Source of the DNA: Streptomyces sp. NBC_00249
GTDB lineage: Bacteria; Actinomycetota; Actinomycetes; Streptomycetales; Streptomycetaceae
Reading direction: 5' to 3'
Assembly (NCBI RefSeq): GCF_026342355.1
Contig: NZ_JAPEMV010000006.1
Coordinates: 62,001 to 126,000, forward strand
DNA length: 64,000 nucleotides
In this document: positions 1-8,809 of the stretch, piece after piece
Numbering within the stretch: position 1 is the stretch's first letter
Layout of the letters: the number at the start of each line of letters is the position of its first letter
Position numbers and translations under genes: made by a program
Notes under the pieces: generated by a model
Told to the model about the DNA's origin: nothing
Seen by the model: only the letters and a program-made list of their open reading frames with translations
Databases searched by the model: none

Positions 1-1
1 C

Positions 2-253
2 CACCTCGCGGTGGCGCTGGCGCTGGCCACGCTGACGGTGTGCCTGCTGGCCCGGGTCCAGGCCCAGTTCGGGCTGTCGATCCTGGGCATCGGCGACGCC
101 GACGGCCTGGGCGGCACGGTCGAGCTCACCCCGTCCCTGTGGCGTACGACCGCCCTCGCCCTGCTCTGGGGCGCTGTCGCCGGCTTCCTCGGCGCCCTCC
201 TGGCCCGCCCCCTGCGCCACCGCGGCCCGGCGGAGACCACCCCGCCGTCCTGA
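2..253 (+). CDS. streptophobe-family membrane protein, C-terminal fragment
   Basis: Only the last 83 codons lie in the window; the start is to the left. The visible part begins with a hydrophobic segment (LALATLTVCLLARVQ), has a polar loop with GIGD and GGTV, then a second membrane segment (LALLWGAVAGFLGALLA) and a short Arg/Pro-rich tail. The loop plus terminal helix resembles the C-terminus of the actinomycete streptophobe family, large multi-span membrane proteins of unknown function. The family name is recalled from this tail only, so it is moderate-confidence; an integral membrane protein is safe. Confidence 0.6.
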   Translation, partial: HLAVALALATLTVCLLARVQAQFGLSILGIGDADGLGGTVELTPSLWRTTALALLWGAVAGFLGALLARPLRHRGPAETTPPS

Positions 254-296
254 ACGGACCGCGTCGTCCTGAGCACACCGGCGGAACCGGCACCGG

Positions 297-917
297 TCAG
301 CGGCCGCCCCCGTCGGGCAGGCCCACGATGCGCGTGGGGGCATGCGGCAGGTCCTCTACGTCTCCCCCTCCGCCGGGGTCCGCACCCCCCGGCGGGGGCT
401 GCGGCGCGGGCGGAGCCCCCGGTTCCCCGGCGACCGCGTAGGTGGCGAGCGGGCCGCCCTCCGCGTACATCCACCGCCGGGCCGTCGTGTCGTAGACCCA
501 CACGAACTCCCCGTCGATGACGATCCCGGCCCGCAGGCCCCGTACGGCGCGCCGGAACGCCTCACCGTCGGGGCCCGCCCCGGCGGCCCGCCGGTAGCGC
601 TCCAATGCCTCGGCGGCCCGCTCGAGGAGGGGGCCGGGGTCCTCGGCGCGCGCCAGGGGCCGGCCCGCGGTCGGCGGCGGCTGCGGCACGGCCACCAGGA
701 GCCGGCCGTCGACCCACGCGGACCAGCCGTTGGAGCACAGGACCTCCCCCCAGTCCCCGCTGCGGGACAGCAGCTGCACGGGGAGGAAGGCGTCCAGGGC
801 CACGGTCGGCCGGGACACGTCCGGGTCCTCCCAGGCGGGCAGTCCCTCCTGGGGTACGACGTGGGTGGGGCGGAAGTCGTCGCCGAGCCCTGCCGGGCCG
901 CTCGTGGGGAAGGACAT
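297..917 (-). CDS. hypothetical protein with SH3-like segment, partner of FHA-ABC transporter
   Basis: A 206-residue soluble protein without a signal peptide or membrane segment. Residues about 48-75 (SGDWGEVLCSNGWSAWVDGR) look like a bacterial SH3-type strand pattern; residues about 85-130 are Ala/Arg-rich and probably helical; a second small strand-rich module around IDGEFVWVYDTTARRWMYA follows; the end is Pro/Gly-rich. The ATG lies 9 bp after the stop of the FHA-ABC gene on the same strand, so the two are almost certainly co-transcribed. An accessory role for the transporter is inferred from position only; the biochemical function is unknown. Confidence 0.75.
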   Translation of the reverse strand: MSFPTSGPAGLGDDFRPTHVVPQEGLPAWEDPDVSRPTVALDAFLPVQLLSRSGDWGEVLCSNGWSAWVDGRLLVAVPQPPPTAGRPLARAEDPGPLLERAAEALERYRRAAGAGPDGEAFRRAVRGLRAGIVIDGEFVWVYDTTARRWMYAEGGPLATYAVAGEPGAPPAPQPPPGGADPGGGGDVEDLPHAPTRIVGLPDGGGR

Positions 918-926
918 CGCTGGAGC

Positions 927-3284
927 CTACTTCCGCATGATCGCGGGCTCGTGGCGGCGCAGCAGCCGCGCGACGAGCAGTCCGAACAGCGCCGAGAGGA
1001 CGACGAGCATCCCGAGGTTCAGCAGCCACACCCCGCCGGAGTGGGCGAAGAGGGGGTCGTCGGTGAGCGGTCCCGGCACGATCGCGGCGAGGTCGATGGT
1101 GCCGGCCATCGCGCCGAGCGCCCAGCGCGAGGGCACGAACCAGGCCAGCTGCTCGACGACCGGTACGCCGTCGAGCTGGAGCAGCGCCCCGCAGAAGACC
1201 ACCTGCACGATGGCGAGGAGGACCAGCAGCGGCATGGTGACCTCCTCCTTCTTCACGAGGGCGGAGACGAGCAGGCCGAGCATCATCGCGGTGAAGGCGA
1301 GCAGGGCGACGGCCAGGGTGATCTCCAGGAGCGGTGGCAGGAACACCCCGTGGCCGTCGGGTGCCCCGAGTTTCACGCCGAAGAGGCCGACGAGGGTGAG
1401 GACCACGGCCTGGGCGACGGTGATGGCGCCGAGGACCACCACCTTGGACATCAGGTAGGCGGATCTGGAGAGTCCGACGGCGCGTTCGCGCTGGTAGATG
1501 ACCCGTTCCTTGACGAGTTCGCGCACCGCGTTCGCGGCTCCCGTCAGGACGCCGCCGACGCACAGGATGAGCAGGGCGTTGATGGCGGTCTCCTGGGTGA
1601 GGGCGCTGCCCGCGAGGGCGCGGGCCATGGCGCCCATCACGAACGGCAGCGCGATCATGATGGCGAGGAAGGTGCGGTCGGCGCCGAGCGCGGCGGCGTA
1701 GCGGCGGACCAGGGTGGACAGCTGGGACCCCCAGCTCTGTGCCTTGGGCGGGGCGGGGGCGAAGCCGGCGGGGCCGGGGGTGTCCCCGGCGGGCCGGGCG
1801 GGGCGGGCGGCGCCCGCGACGTAGGTGCGGAACTGCGGGGAGGCGGCGTACTGGCCGGCCCAGTCGCGTTCGCGGTCGTTCTCGAAGGCTTCGAAGGCCT
1901 CCGGCCACTGTTCGAAGCCGAAGAAGCCGAGGGTCTCGCCGGGCGGGCCGTACCAGGCGATGCGGCCGCCGGGGGCGAGGACCAGGAGCCGGTCGCAGAC
2001 GTCGAGGCTGAGGACGCTGTGGGTGACCACGATGACGGTGCGGCCGTCGTCGGCGAGGCCGCGCAGCATGTGCATGACGGAGCGGTCCATGCCGGGGTCG
2101 AGGCCGGAGGTGGGTTCGTCGAGGAAGAGCAGGGAGGGCTTCGTCAGGAGTTCCAGGGCGACGGAGACGCGTTTGCGCTGGCCGCCGGAGAGGCTGTGGA
2201 TGGGCTGGTCGGCGCGCTGCTGGAGGCCGAGTTCGCCGATCACCTCGTCGACGCGCGCCTGGCGTTCGGCGCGGGCGGTGTCCTGGGGGAAGCGCAGTTC
2301 GGCGGCGTAGGTGAGGGCGCGGCGGACGGTGAGCTGGGAGTGCAGGATGTCGTCCTGGGGGACGAGGCCGATGCGGCTGCGGAGTTCGGCGTAGTCGCGG
2401 TAGAGGTCGCGGCCGTCGTAGAGGACGCTGCCCTGGTCGGCGGGGCGCAGTCCGGTGAGGGCGCCGAGCAGGGTGGACTTGCCGGCGCCGCTGGGGCCGA
2501 CGACGGCGAGCAGGCATTTCGCGCCGACGGGGAAGGAGACGTGGTCGAGGAGGGTCTTGCGGCCGTGGTCGACGGCGACGGCCAGGCCCTGGACGTCGAG
2601 GGAGACCTCGCCGCTGTCGACGTACTCCAGGAGCTGGTCTCCGACGAGGCAGAAGGCGGAGCGGCCGATGCCGACGATGTCGCCCTCGGTGATCGTGGCC
2701 CGCTCGACGGGGGCGCCGTTGAGGTAGGTGCCGTTGTGGCTGCCGAGGTCGGCGATCTCGTAGCCGCCGTCGGGGAGGGCGCGCAGTTCGGCGTGCCGGC
2801 GGGAGACGACGAGGTCCTCGATGACGAGGTCGTTGGCGGGGTCGCGGCCGATGCGCAGGGCGGCCCGGGCGGCGAGCGGCCGGATGCTGGTGGGGCTGCG
2901 GAAGGTGCCGGTGTGGGCCGGGTCGGAGACGCGCCGGGGTCCTGCCTCGGCGGCGGCCTGCGGGGTCCGGACGGCGAGAACGGCGCGCGGGCCGTCCTCG
3001 CCGCTGCCGAAGCGCAGTTCGCTGCCGGGGCCCACGGTGCAGACCTGCACGCGGTGGCCGTCGGCCCAGGTGCCGTTGGTGCTGCCGGCGTCCTCGAGGG
3101 TCCAGTGGTCGCCGTCGGGGCGCAGGGCCGCGTGGTGCCAGGAGACGCGGGCGTCGTCGAGGAAGACCTCGCTGTGGGGGTCCCGGCCGACGTGGTAGGT
3201 CCGGCCGGGGCTCATGACGGTGGAGCCCCTGGCGGTTTCCAGGACGAGTTCGGGCGCGGTCGCCGCACCGGGGCGCTGGACCAT
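927..3284 (-). CDS. FHA-FHA-ABC transporter (ATPase fused to ABC-2 permease)
   Basis: A 785-residue half transporter of the ABCG layout. FHA domain 1 is about residues 25-105 (HVGRDP, GSTNGTW) and FHA domain 2 about 140-215 (RIGRDP, SRRHAE, GSHNGTYLNG). The ABC ATPase covers about 228-460, with Walker A GPSGAGKST (263-271), a Q-loop, signature LSGGQRKR and Walker B LLFLDEPTSGLD. An ABC-2 permease of about six spans fills 540-785. FHA domains bind phosphothreonine, so transport is probably gated by Ser/Thr kinase signalling; a kinase lies at 6570. The start is ATG at 3284, because the longer open frame runs antisense through the neighbouring gene. Substrate unknown. Confidence 0.93.
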   Translation of the reverse strand: MVQRPGAATAPELVLETARGSTVMSPGRTYHVGRDPHSEVFLDDARVSWHHAALRPDGDHWTLEDAGSTNGTWADGHRVQVCTVGPGSELRFGSGEDGPRAVLAVRTPQAAAEAGPRRVSDPAHTGTFRSPTSIRPLAARAALRIGRDPANDLVIEDLVVSRRHAELRALPDGGYEIADLGSHNGTYLNGAPVERATITEGDIVGIGRSAFCLVGDQLLEYVDSGEVSLDVQGLAVAVDHGRKTLLDHVSFPVGAKCLLAVVGPSGAGKSTLLGALTGLRPADQGSVLYDGRDLYRDYAELRSRIGLVPQDDILHSQLTVRRALTYAAELRFPQDTARAERQARVDEVIGELGLQQRADQPIHSLSGGQRKRVSVALELLTKPSLLFLDEPTSGLDPGMDRSVMHMLRGLADDGRTVIVVTHSVLSLDVCDRLLVLAPGGRIAWYGPPGETLGFFGFEQWPEAFEAFENDRERDWAGQYAASPQFRTYVAGAARPARPAGDTPGPAGFAPAPPKAQSWGSQLSTLVRRYAAALGADRTFLAIMIALPFVMGAMARALAGSALTQETAINALLILCVGGVLTGAANAVRELVKERVIYQRERAVGLSRSAYLMSKVVVLGAITVAQAVVLTLVGLFGVKLGAPDGHGVFLPPLLEITLAVALLAFTAMMLGLLVSALVKKEEVTMPLLVLLAIVQVVFCGALLQLDGVPVVEQLAWFVPSRWALGAMAGTIDLAAIVPGPLTDDPLFAHSGGVWLLNLGMLVVLSALFGLLVARLLRRHEPAIMRK

Positions 3285-3352
3285 GGACCGATCTTCCCAC
3301 GATCCTCCGCGACCGGCATAACCGCAGGTCAGAGCGCGCTTATAGGGAATGA

Positions 3353-3367
3353 CAACGGTCCCCGTTG
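3353..3367. promoter_or_regulatory. inverted repeat in the divergent FHA-ABC / CDF promoter region
   Basis: CAACGG-TCC-CCGTTG is a perfect 6-bp inverted repeat inside a TGACAACGGTCCCCGTTGCA context. It lies 68 bp upstream of the cation-efflux ATG and 69 bp upstream of the ABC gene start, in the only AT-richer stretch of the 150-bp divergent gap. A metal sensor of the ArsR/SmtB or Fur type could bind here, given the efflux gene next door. This is inference; no cognate regulator is adjacent. Confidence 0.35.
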
Positions 3368-3434
3368 CAGCCTTTGCCGTATCCGTCGCGGTGCGCTTCA
3401 CTTCACGCGTCGGATCGAACGGACGGGGGATGCC

Positions 3435-4532
3435 ATGAGCGGGCACGACCACGCGCACGACCGTGTGCACGAGGAGGGCCGGCCGCACGACCACGCCGAC
3501 CACACGGACCACGACGGCCACAGCGGGCCCGGCGGGCACGCGGACGGGCACGGACACGGACACGCCGGGCACAGCCACGGCGTCGACCCGGACGCCGACC
3601 GGCGCTGGCTGGCCATCGCCCTCGCCCTGATCGGCGGCTTCATGGCCGTCGAGGTGGTCATCGGTGTGATGGCGCAGTCCCTGGCGCTGATCTCGGACGC
3701 CGCGCACATGCTGACGGACGCCGTGTCGATCGTCCTCGCGCTGATCGCGATGCGGCTGGCGGCGCGCCCGGCGCGGGGCGGGTTCACGTACGGCCTCAAA
3801 CGGGCGGAGATACTTTCCGCCCAGGCGAACGGGCTGACCCTCCTGCTGCTGGCGGTCTGGCTGGCGTACGAGGCGGTCCGGCGGCTGATGGATCCGCCCG
3901 CCGTGGAGGGCGGGCTGGTGCTGGTGACGGCGCTGGCGGGGATCGTCGTCAACGTGGGCGCGGCCTGGTGCATCTCGAAGGCGAACCGGTCCTCGCTGGC
4001 CGTGGAGGGCGCCTACCAGCACATCCTGAACGACCTGTTCGCCTTCATCGGGACGGCGGTGTCCGGTCTGATCGTGCTCACCACCGGTTTCGTGCAGGCC
4101 GACGCGATCGCCACGCTCGTGGTGGTGGTGCTGATGGTGAAGGCGGGCTACGGGCTGGTCCGCGAGTCCGGGCGGATCTTCCTGGAGGCCGCGCCGGCGC
4201 ACGTGGACCCGGACGCGGTCGGCGACCGCCTGGTCGGGCACCCGCCGGTGACCGAGGTGCACGACCTGCACATCTGGACGATCACCTCGGGGCAGGCGGC
4301 CCTGTCCGCGCACGTGCTGGTGGAGCCCGCGGGCGACTGCCACGCCGTACGCCGGGACCTGGAGCGGCTGCTGGCGAAGGAGTACGGGATCACCCACACC
4401 ACCCTCCAGGTGGACCACGTCCAGGACGCCCTGCTGTCCGTCGGCCGGGCGGGCGAGGGCCCGGCGGACGGCGACGGGCACTGCGCGGAGGCCCACGGGC
4501 CGGTCCACCGGCAGGGCCCGCACGCGCACTGA
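3435..4532 (+). CDS. cation diffusion facilitator (CzcD-type Zn/Co/Cd efflux)
   Basis: A 365-residue inner-membrane proton/metal antiporter of the CDF family. The N-terminus (1-50) is extremely His/Asp-rich (GHDHAHDRVH, HGHGHAGHSHG), as is the last 20 residues, both likely metal-binding. Six spans follow. The family motifs are present: SLALISDAAHMLTDA in TM2 and HILNDLFAFIG in TM5 give the paired H/D transport site. The cytoplasmic C-terminal domain starts near VHDLHIWTI. Expected role is export of zinc or a similar divalent ion. The ATG at 3435 follows GGGGG; the gene is divergent from the ABC gene. Confidence 0.95.
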   Translation: MSGHDHAHDRVHEEGRPHDHADHTDHDGHSGPGGHADGHGHGHAGHSHGVDPDADRRWLAIALALIGGFMAVEVVIGVMAQSLALISDAAHMLTDAVSIVLALIAMRLAARPARGGFTYGLKRAEILSAQANGLTLLLLAVWLAYEAVRRLMDPPAVEGGLVLVTALAGIVVNVGAAWCISKANRSSLAVEGAYQHILNDLFAFIGTAVSGLIVLTTGFVQADAIATLVVVVLMVKAGYGLVRESGRIFLEAAPAHVDPDAVGDRLVGHPPVTEVHDLHIWTITSGQAALSAHVLVEPAGDCHAVRRDLERLLAKEYGITHTTLQVDHVQDALLSVGRAGEGPADGDGHCAEAHGPVHRQGPHAH

Positions 4533-4616
4533 CCCGCGCGCCGCTCCGGGCGCACGCCGTCCCCCGCGCGGCGCACGCCGGTCCCCCGCCCCGCGTCGCC
4601 GGGAGACCGGCGGGGC

Positions 4617-5111
4617 ATGCATCACGGCATGACGGGACCGAAGAGGTACAAGCGCAGCGCCGGGCTGCTGCTGTTCCGCCGTACCGGCGGGCCGGGGGTC
4701 GAGGTGCTGCTCGGCCATATGGGCGGCCCGCTGTGGGCGGGGCGGGAGGCCGGCAGCTGGGTGATCCCGAAGGGCGAGTACGGGCCGGAGGAGGAGCCCC
4801 GGGACGCGGCCCGCCGGGAGTTCACCGAGGAGCTGGGGCTCGCGCCGCCGGACGGGGAGTACCTGCCGCTGGGCGAGGTGCGGCTGACCAGCGGGAAGCT
4901 GGTGACCGTCTGGGCGGTGGAGGCGGACCTCGATCCGGCGCTGGTGGTGCCGGGGACCTTCACGATGGAGTGGCCTCCGCATTCGGGGCGGGAGCAGGAG
5001 TTCCCGGAGCTGGACCGGGTGGCCTGGTTCTCCCCGACCGCGGCCCGGAAAAATATGATGACCGCTCAATTGCCTTTTCTGGACAGGTTGTTGCCACTCG
5101 TGGAGGGTTGA
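4617..5111 (+). CDS. NUDIX hydrolase
   Basis: 164 residues, a single NUDIX fold. The NUDIX box is complete (G-EYGPE-E-EPRDAAR-REFTEELG), giving the Mg-binding glutamates. The opening strand (SAGLLLFRR) and WVIPKGEY resemble diadenosine-polyphosphate or dNTP-type members. Two in-frame ATGs exist, at 4617 and 4629; the second gives MTGPKRYK and may be the true start. It stands alone between the cation exporter and the UPF0261 gene. Substrate unknown. Confidence 0.9.
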   Translation: MHHGMTGPKRYKRSAGLLLFRRTGGPGVEVLLGHMGGPLWAGREAGSWVIPKGEYGPEEEPRDAARREFTEELGLAPPDGEYLPLGEVRLTSGKLVTVWAVEADLDPALVVPGTFTMEWPPHSGREQEFPELDRVAWFSPTAARKNMMTAQLPFLDRLLPLVEG

Positions 5112-5159
5112 CCCGACCTTTACTTGCCAACAAACCCCACCTGCGTGGACATTGCACTT

Positions 5160-6416
5160 ATGACGAACGTCGTGCTGGTGGGAACCCTGGACACCAAGGG
5201 TGTCGAGTACGGCTGGCTGCGCGAGAGGCTGCTGCGCGCCGGCGTCGAAGTGGTGCTGGTCGACACGGGGATCATGGGAGAACCCCGGGTCCCCGCGGAC
5301 GTACCGCGTGAAGCGGTGGCCCGGGCGGCCGGCACGGAACTGTCGGAACTGCGCGCGGCCGCCGACCGGGGCGCGGCCGTGACCACGATGGCCCGGGGCG
5401 CCGAGGCGGCCCTCTTACGCCTGCACGCGGAGGGCAGAGTGCACGGGGTGCTCGCGATCGGGGGCAGCGGAGGCACCTCGATCGCGACGCGGGCGATGCG
5501 GGCACTGCCCCTGGGCGTGCCCAAGGTGATGGTCTCGTCGATGGCGTCGGGGGACGTGGCCCCGTACGTCGGGTCCGCGGACATCACGATGATGTACAGC
5601 GTGGTGGACATCGCCGGGATCAACAGCATCTCGGCGCCGGTGCTCGCCAACGCCGTGGAGGCCGTCGCCGGGATGGCCAAGGGCTTCGCGCGCACCGCCC
5701 TGGAGCGGCGGCGCTCGCCCCGGCTCGGCGCGGGCGCCCGGCCGCTGGTCGCGGCGAGCATGGCGGGGGTGACCACCGTCGGGGTGGACGCCGCCCGGGA
5801 GCGGCTGACCGAGCTGGGCTACGAGGTGCTGGTCTTCCACGTCAGCGGCACCGGCGGCCGCACCCTGGAGACCCTGGCCGGGCAGGGGATCTTCGCGGGC
5901 GTGCTGGACCTCACCCTCAGCGAGCTCGCCGACGACCTGTGCGGCGGGATCCTCACCGCCGGCCCCGACCGGCTCAGCGCGGCCGGGCGGGCCGGGATCC
6001 CGCAGGTGGTGAGCCTGGGGGCACTGGACATGGTGAAGTTCGGGCCGCTGGAGAGCCTGCCGGAGCGGGCCCGCTACCGGCGGGTGCGCGTCCACAACCC
6101 GTCGATCACGGTGATCCGTACGACCGAGTCCGAATGCGCGGAGCTCGGGCGCCGGGTCGCCGCGAAACTCCGCGCGGCGACCGGGCCGACGGCGGTCTGC
6201 CTGCCGCTGCGCGGGCTGTCCACGCTGGGCGCCCCCGGCGGCCCGTACCACGATCCGGGCGCGGACCGGGCGCTGTTCACGGCGCTGCGCGAGGGGCTCC
6301 GGGGCAGCCCGGCCCGGCTCTACGACTACGACACCCACATCAACGACCCGGCCTTCGGGCGGGCGGCCGCCGACCGGCTGCACGCGATGATCGGCGCGGT
6401 GTCGGCGGCGGCCTGA
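5160..6416 (+). CDS. Tm-1-like ATP-binding protein (UPF0261), contains a TTA codon
   Basis: 418 residues. The N-terminal half (VVLVGTLDTKGVEY) and the middle GVLAIGGSGGTSIATRAM with VSSMASGDVAPYVG are hallmarks of the UPF0261/Tm-1-like family, which is related to the tomato Tm-1 inhibitor and binds ATP. In many bacteria the gene is paired with a phosphoenolpyruvate-hydrolase-like TIM-barrel gene; none is adjacent here. I chose ATG 5160 because the 12-residue longer TTG start at 5124 has an unlike composition. Codon 86 (5415-5417) is TTA, the leucine codon read by the bldA tRNA in Streptomyces, so translation may be confined to late growth. Confidence 0.9.
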   Translation: MTNVVLVGTLDTKGVEYGWLRERLLRAGVEVVLVDTGIMGEPRVPADVPREAVARAAGTELSELRAAADRGAAVTTMARGAEAALLRLHAEGRVHGVLAIGGSGGTSIATRAMRALPLGVPKVMVSSMASGDVAPYVGSADITMMYSVVDIAGINSISAPVLANAVEAVAGMAKGFARTALERRRSPRLGAGARPLVAASMAGVTTVGVDAARERLTELGYEVLVFHVSGTGGRTLETLAGQGIFAGVLDLTLSELADDLCGGILTAGPDRLSAAGRAGIPQVVSLGALDMVKFGPLESLPERARYRRVRVHNPSITVIRTTESECAELGRRVAAKLRAATGPTAVCLPLRGLSTLGAPGGPYHDPGADRALFTALREGLRGSPARLYDYDTHINDPAFGRAAADRLHAMIGAVSAAA

Positions 6417-6569
6417 CGGGGCCCGGCGACCCCTCAGGTCACGGTTCGGCACGGGCCGCACGGTTGGGAACCGGCCGTGGCGGAAAGCACGTCCCAAGGT
6501 GGTGGCTGGTCGGGGGACGACCGGCCGGCCGCCTTCAGGGGGCCTGTGACGCCACGGACGGGGGCGACG

Positions 6570-8201
6570 ATGAGCAACGGCTGGACCGTTCCGGGATACA
6601 CCGAGGTCCGGGAGCTCGGCGCGGGCGGCAGCGGCCGCGTCGTGCTCGCCGTCCACGACGGCACCGGTACGCCGGTCGCGGTGAAGTACCTCGCCGACCG
6701 GCTGCGCGAGGACCCGGCCTTCGTCCGGGAGTTCCGCGCGGAGGCCCGGCTGCTGGGCGGGCTGGGATCCCCGTACGTGGTGGGCCTGTACGAGTACGTG
6801 GAGGCGCCGGGCGGCGCCGCGATCGTGATGGAGCTGGTGGACGGCATCTCGCTGCGCGCGGTGCTGAAGCAGTCCGGCCGGGCGGACGCCGAAGCGGCGC
6901 TGGTGGTCCTCAAGGGCTCCCTGCTCGGGCTGGCGGCGGCCCACCGGACGGGCGTCGTCCACCGGGACTACAAGCCGGAGAACGTCCTGGTCGCGGCCGA
7001 CGGCTCCTCCAAGCTGGTGGACTTCGGGATCGCCGCCGGGCGCGGCACGACCCCGGGGGTGGCGGGTACGCCCGCCTACATGGCCCCCGAGCAGTGGCAG
7101 GGGCAGCCGGCCTCGCCGACGGCCGACGTGTACGCGGCCACGGCGACCTTCTTCGAGTGCCTGACCGGCCGCAAGCCCTACGACGGGACGAACTTCGCGG
7201 AGCTCGCCGTCCAGCACATCGAGGCGCCCGTCCCCGAGACCGAGGCCCCCGAGCCGGTACGCCCCCTCATCCGGCGGGGTCTGGCCAAGCTCCCGGAGCA
7301 GCGGCCGGAGAACGCCGAGGCCTTCGTGGCGGAGCTGGAGGAGCTGGCGGTGGCCGCCTACGGGCCGCAGTGGGAGGAGCGCGGGCAGCGCAAGCTCGCC
7401 GCGCTGGCGGCCCTGCTTCCGCTGCTGTTCCCCTCGGCCGCCCCGGCCGCCGAGGGCACCACGGCGCTCGCCACCACCTCGGTCGGCGGCCCCTCGGGCT
7501 GGGCGCCCGGGCGCACCGGCTGGTTCGCGGCCGGGCTGGCGCTGGTACTGGGGGCGCTGCTGGTGCTCACCACCGACGCCATCGGCGGCACCCCGCCGGG
7601 GGCATCGGCGCTCAGCACCTTCGCCACGACCAGCGCGGCCCCGCCCGGCCCCGGCCCCACCGCCTCCCCGACGGGATCCCCGTCGGCCACGGCCTCCCCG
7701 ACCGCCTCGGCCTCGCCCTCGGCGAGCCCGTCCGCGCCGGCCTCCCCGACGCCCACGCCCACCTCCGGCCCGACGCCCTCGTACTCGCCGCCCGGCCCTT
7801 CGGCGAGCCCGACCCCGAAGCCGACCACGAGCCCCACGCCCAGCCCGACACCGACGCCCTCGCCGACGCTGCGGGTGACCACGCTCGACGTGTCCCTCAA
7901 GACCGGGGTCTACCGCGGCGAGGCCACCGTGTCCCTGGCCACCCAGGGCTCCGGCCCGGTCACCGTCGTCCTGGAATGGTTCCTCGGCGACGCGCAGGGC
8001 AGTCTGGCCGTCGCGGACGGCACCGACACGGTCGTCGTCCAGTCCGGCGCCCTGGCCCCGGTGGTGCAGAGCCACACCTTCACCCGGGGGCGCGGCTGCT
8101 ACGGCGGGGTCCGCGTCACCACCAAGCCCGCCGCGGGCAGCGGCGCGGCATCCGCTTCCCAGGTGCTCCTGCGGTGCCAGGACCAGGAGGTCCCGCGATG
8201 A
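6570..8201 (+). CDS. membrane Ser/Thr protein kinase (PknB-type) with extracytoplasmic domain
   Basis: 543 residues. The kinase domain covers about 10-265: Gly-loop GAGGSGRV, ATP lysine in VAVKYL (about 38), catalytic loop HRDYKPEN, VDFGIA, and activation segment ending GTPAYMAPEQ. HRDYKPEN replaces the usual HRD(L/I)KPEN. After a juxtamembrane linker comes one membrane span (GWFAAGLALVLGALLVL), then about 100 residues of Pro/Ser/Thr linker and a roughly 105-residue extracellular strand-rich domain with two Cys (GRGCYGG, LLRCQDQ). ATG 6570 (SNGWTVPGY) follows GGGGGCGACG and is preferred over GTG 6477. It overlaps the next gene by 4 bp (ATGA). Confidence 0.93.
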   Translation: MSNGWTVPGYTEVRELGAGGSGRVVLAVHDGTGTPVAVKYLADRLREDPAFVREFRAEARLLGGLGSPYVVGLYEYVEAPGGAAIVMELVDGISLRAVLKQSGRADAEAALVVLKGSLLGLAAAHRTGVVHRDYKPENVLVAADGSSKLVDFGIAAGRGTTPGVAGTPAYMAPEQWQGQPASPTADVYAATATFFECLTGRKPYDGTNFAELAVQHIEAPVPETEAPEPVRPLIRRGLAKLPEQRPENAEAFVAELEELAVAAYGPQWEERGQRKLAALAALLPLLFPSAAPAAEGTTALATTSVGGPSGWAPGRTGWFAAGLALVLGALLVLTTDAIGGTPPGASALSTFATTSAAPPGPGPTASPTGSPSATASPTASASPSASPSAPASPTPTPTSGPTPSYSPPGPSASPTPKPTTSPTPSPTPTPSPTLRVTTLDVSLKTGVYRGEATVSLATQGSGPVTVVLEWFLGDAQGSLAVADGTDTVVVQSGALAPVVQSHTFTRGRGCYGGVRVTTKPAAGSGAASASQVLLRCQDQEVPR

Positions 8202-8809
8202 GCGGTCCCCGCGCCCCGCAGGGCGACGACGACTACAGCGCCACCGTCCTCGGCAGCCACTGGTTCACCGGACCGCCGCCGCCCGCGGACGCCGCCCCCG
8301 ACCGGGTGGAGGGGTCGGTGCTGCGCTTCGGGCCGGGGGTGACGGCCGCGATGCCCGCGCCGTTCCCGGTACTGCCCAGCCCCGGCCCCGCCCCGGCTCC
8401 CGCCCGGCGCCGGGGCGCGGGCTGGCGGCGGTACACGCTGGCCGTGGTCGTGCTGGCGGCGGTCCTCGGCTACCTGGGCTGGCAGCGGTACGGGCCGGCC
8501 GTGCAGGTACGGGACGTGGCGGTCAGCACCGACCCGGCGGGGCCGGGCTGCGACTCGGCCGCCGATGTGGTGGCCGTCGTACGCACCGACGGGCGGCCCG
8601 GAGTCCTCACCTACCGCTGGGTCCGCAGCGACGGGACCCGCTCGGCGGACCTCACGGAGCGGGTGCCCAGCGGGCGCACGGAGGCCACCTTGCACCTGCT
8701 GTGGACCTTCCAGGGCGCGGGCAGCTACCCGGCGCGGGCCGAACTCCAGCTGATCTCCCCGGTGCGGCGCACGGCGGCGGCGGAGTTCACCTACCGCTGC
8801 CGGCCGTAG
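8198..8809 (+). CDS. single-span membrane protein with Ig-like extracellular domain, kinase partner
   Basis: 203 residues. A cytoplasmic Pro-rich N-terminus of about 75 residues contains DDDYSATVLGSHWF, a conserved-looking patch that could be a kinase substrate. One membrane span follows (YTLAVVVLAAVLGYLGW), then a strand-rich extracellular domain of about 105 residues with Cys in GPGCDSA and at the C-terminus (TYRCRP), a spacing suggesting a disulfide. The start ATG overlaps the kinase stop (ATGA), so the two are translationally coupled. The outer domain looks like the one on the kinase in layout. Function unknown. Confidence 0.85.
   Translation: MSGPRAPQGDDDYSATVLGSHWFTGPPPPADAAPDRVEGSVLRFGPGVTAAMPAPFPVLPSPGPAPAPARRRGAGWRRYTLAVVVLAAVLGYLGWQRYGPAVQVRDVAVSTDPAGPGCDSAADVVAVVRTDGRPGVLTYRWVRSDGTRSADLTERVPSGRTEATLHLLWTFQGAGSYPARAELQLISPVRRTAAAEFTYRCRP

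Noticed and set aside
342..3434. Very long plus-strand open frame upstream of the cation-efflux gene
   Set aside because: It is antisense to the FHA-ABC gene; its translation is repetitive and acidic with no domains, a GC-bias artefact.
5415..8075. Long minus-strand frame over the UPF0261 and kinase genes
   Set aside because: The translation is Arg/Gly-rich and domain-free, while the plus strand has complete enzyme motifs.
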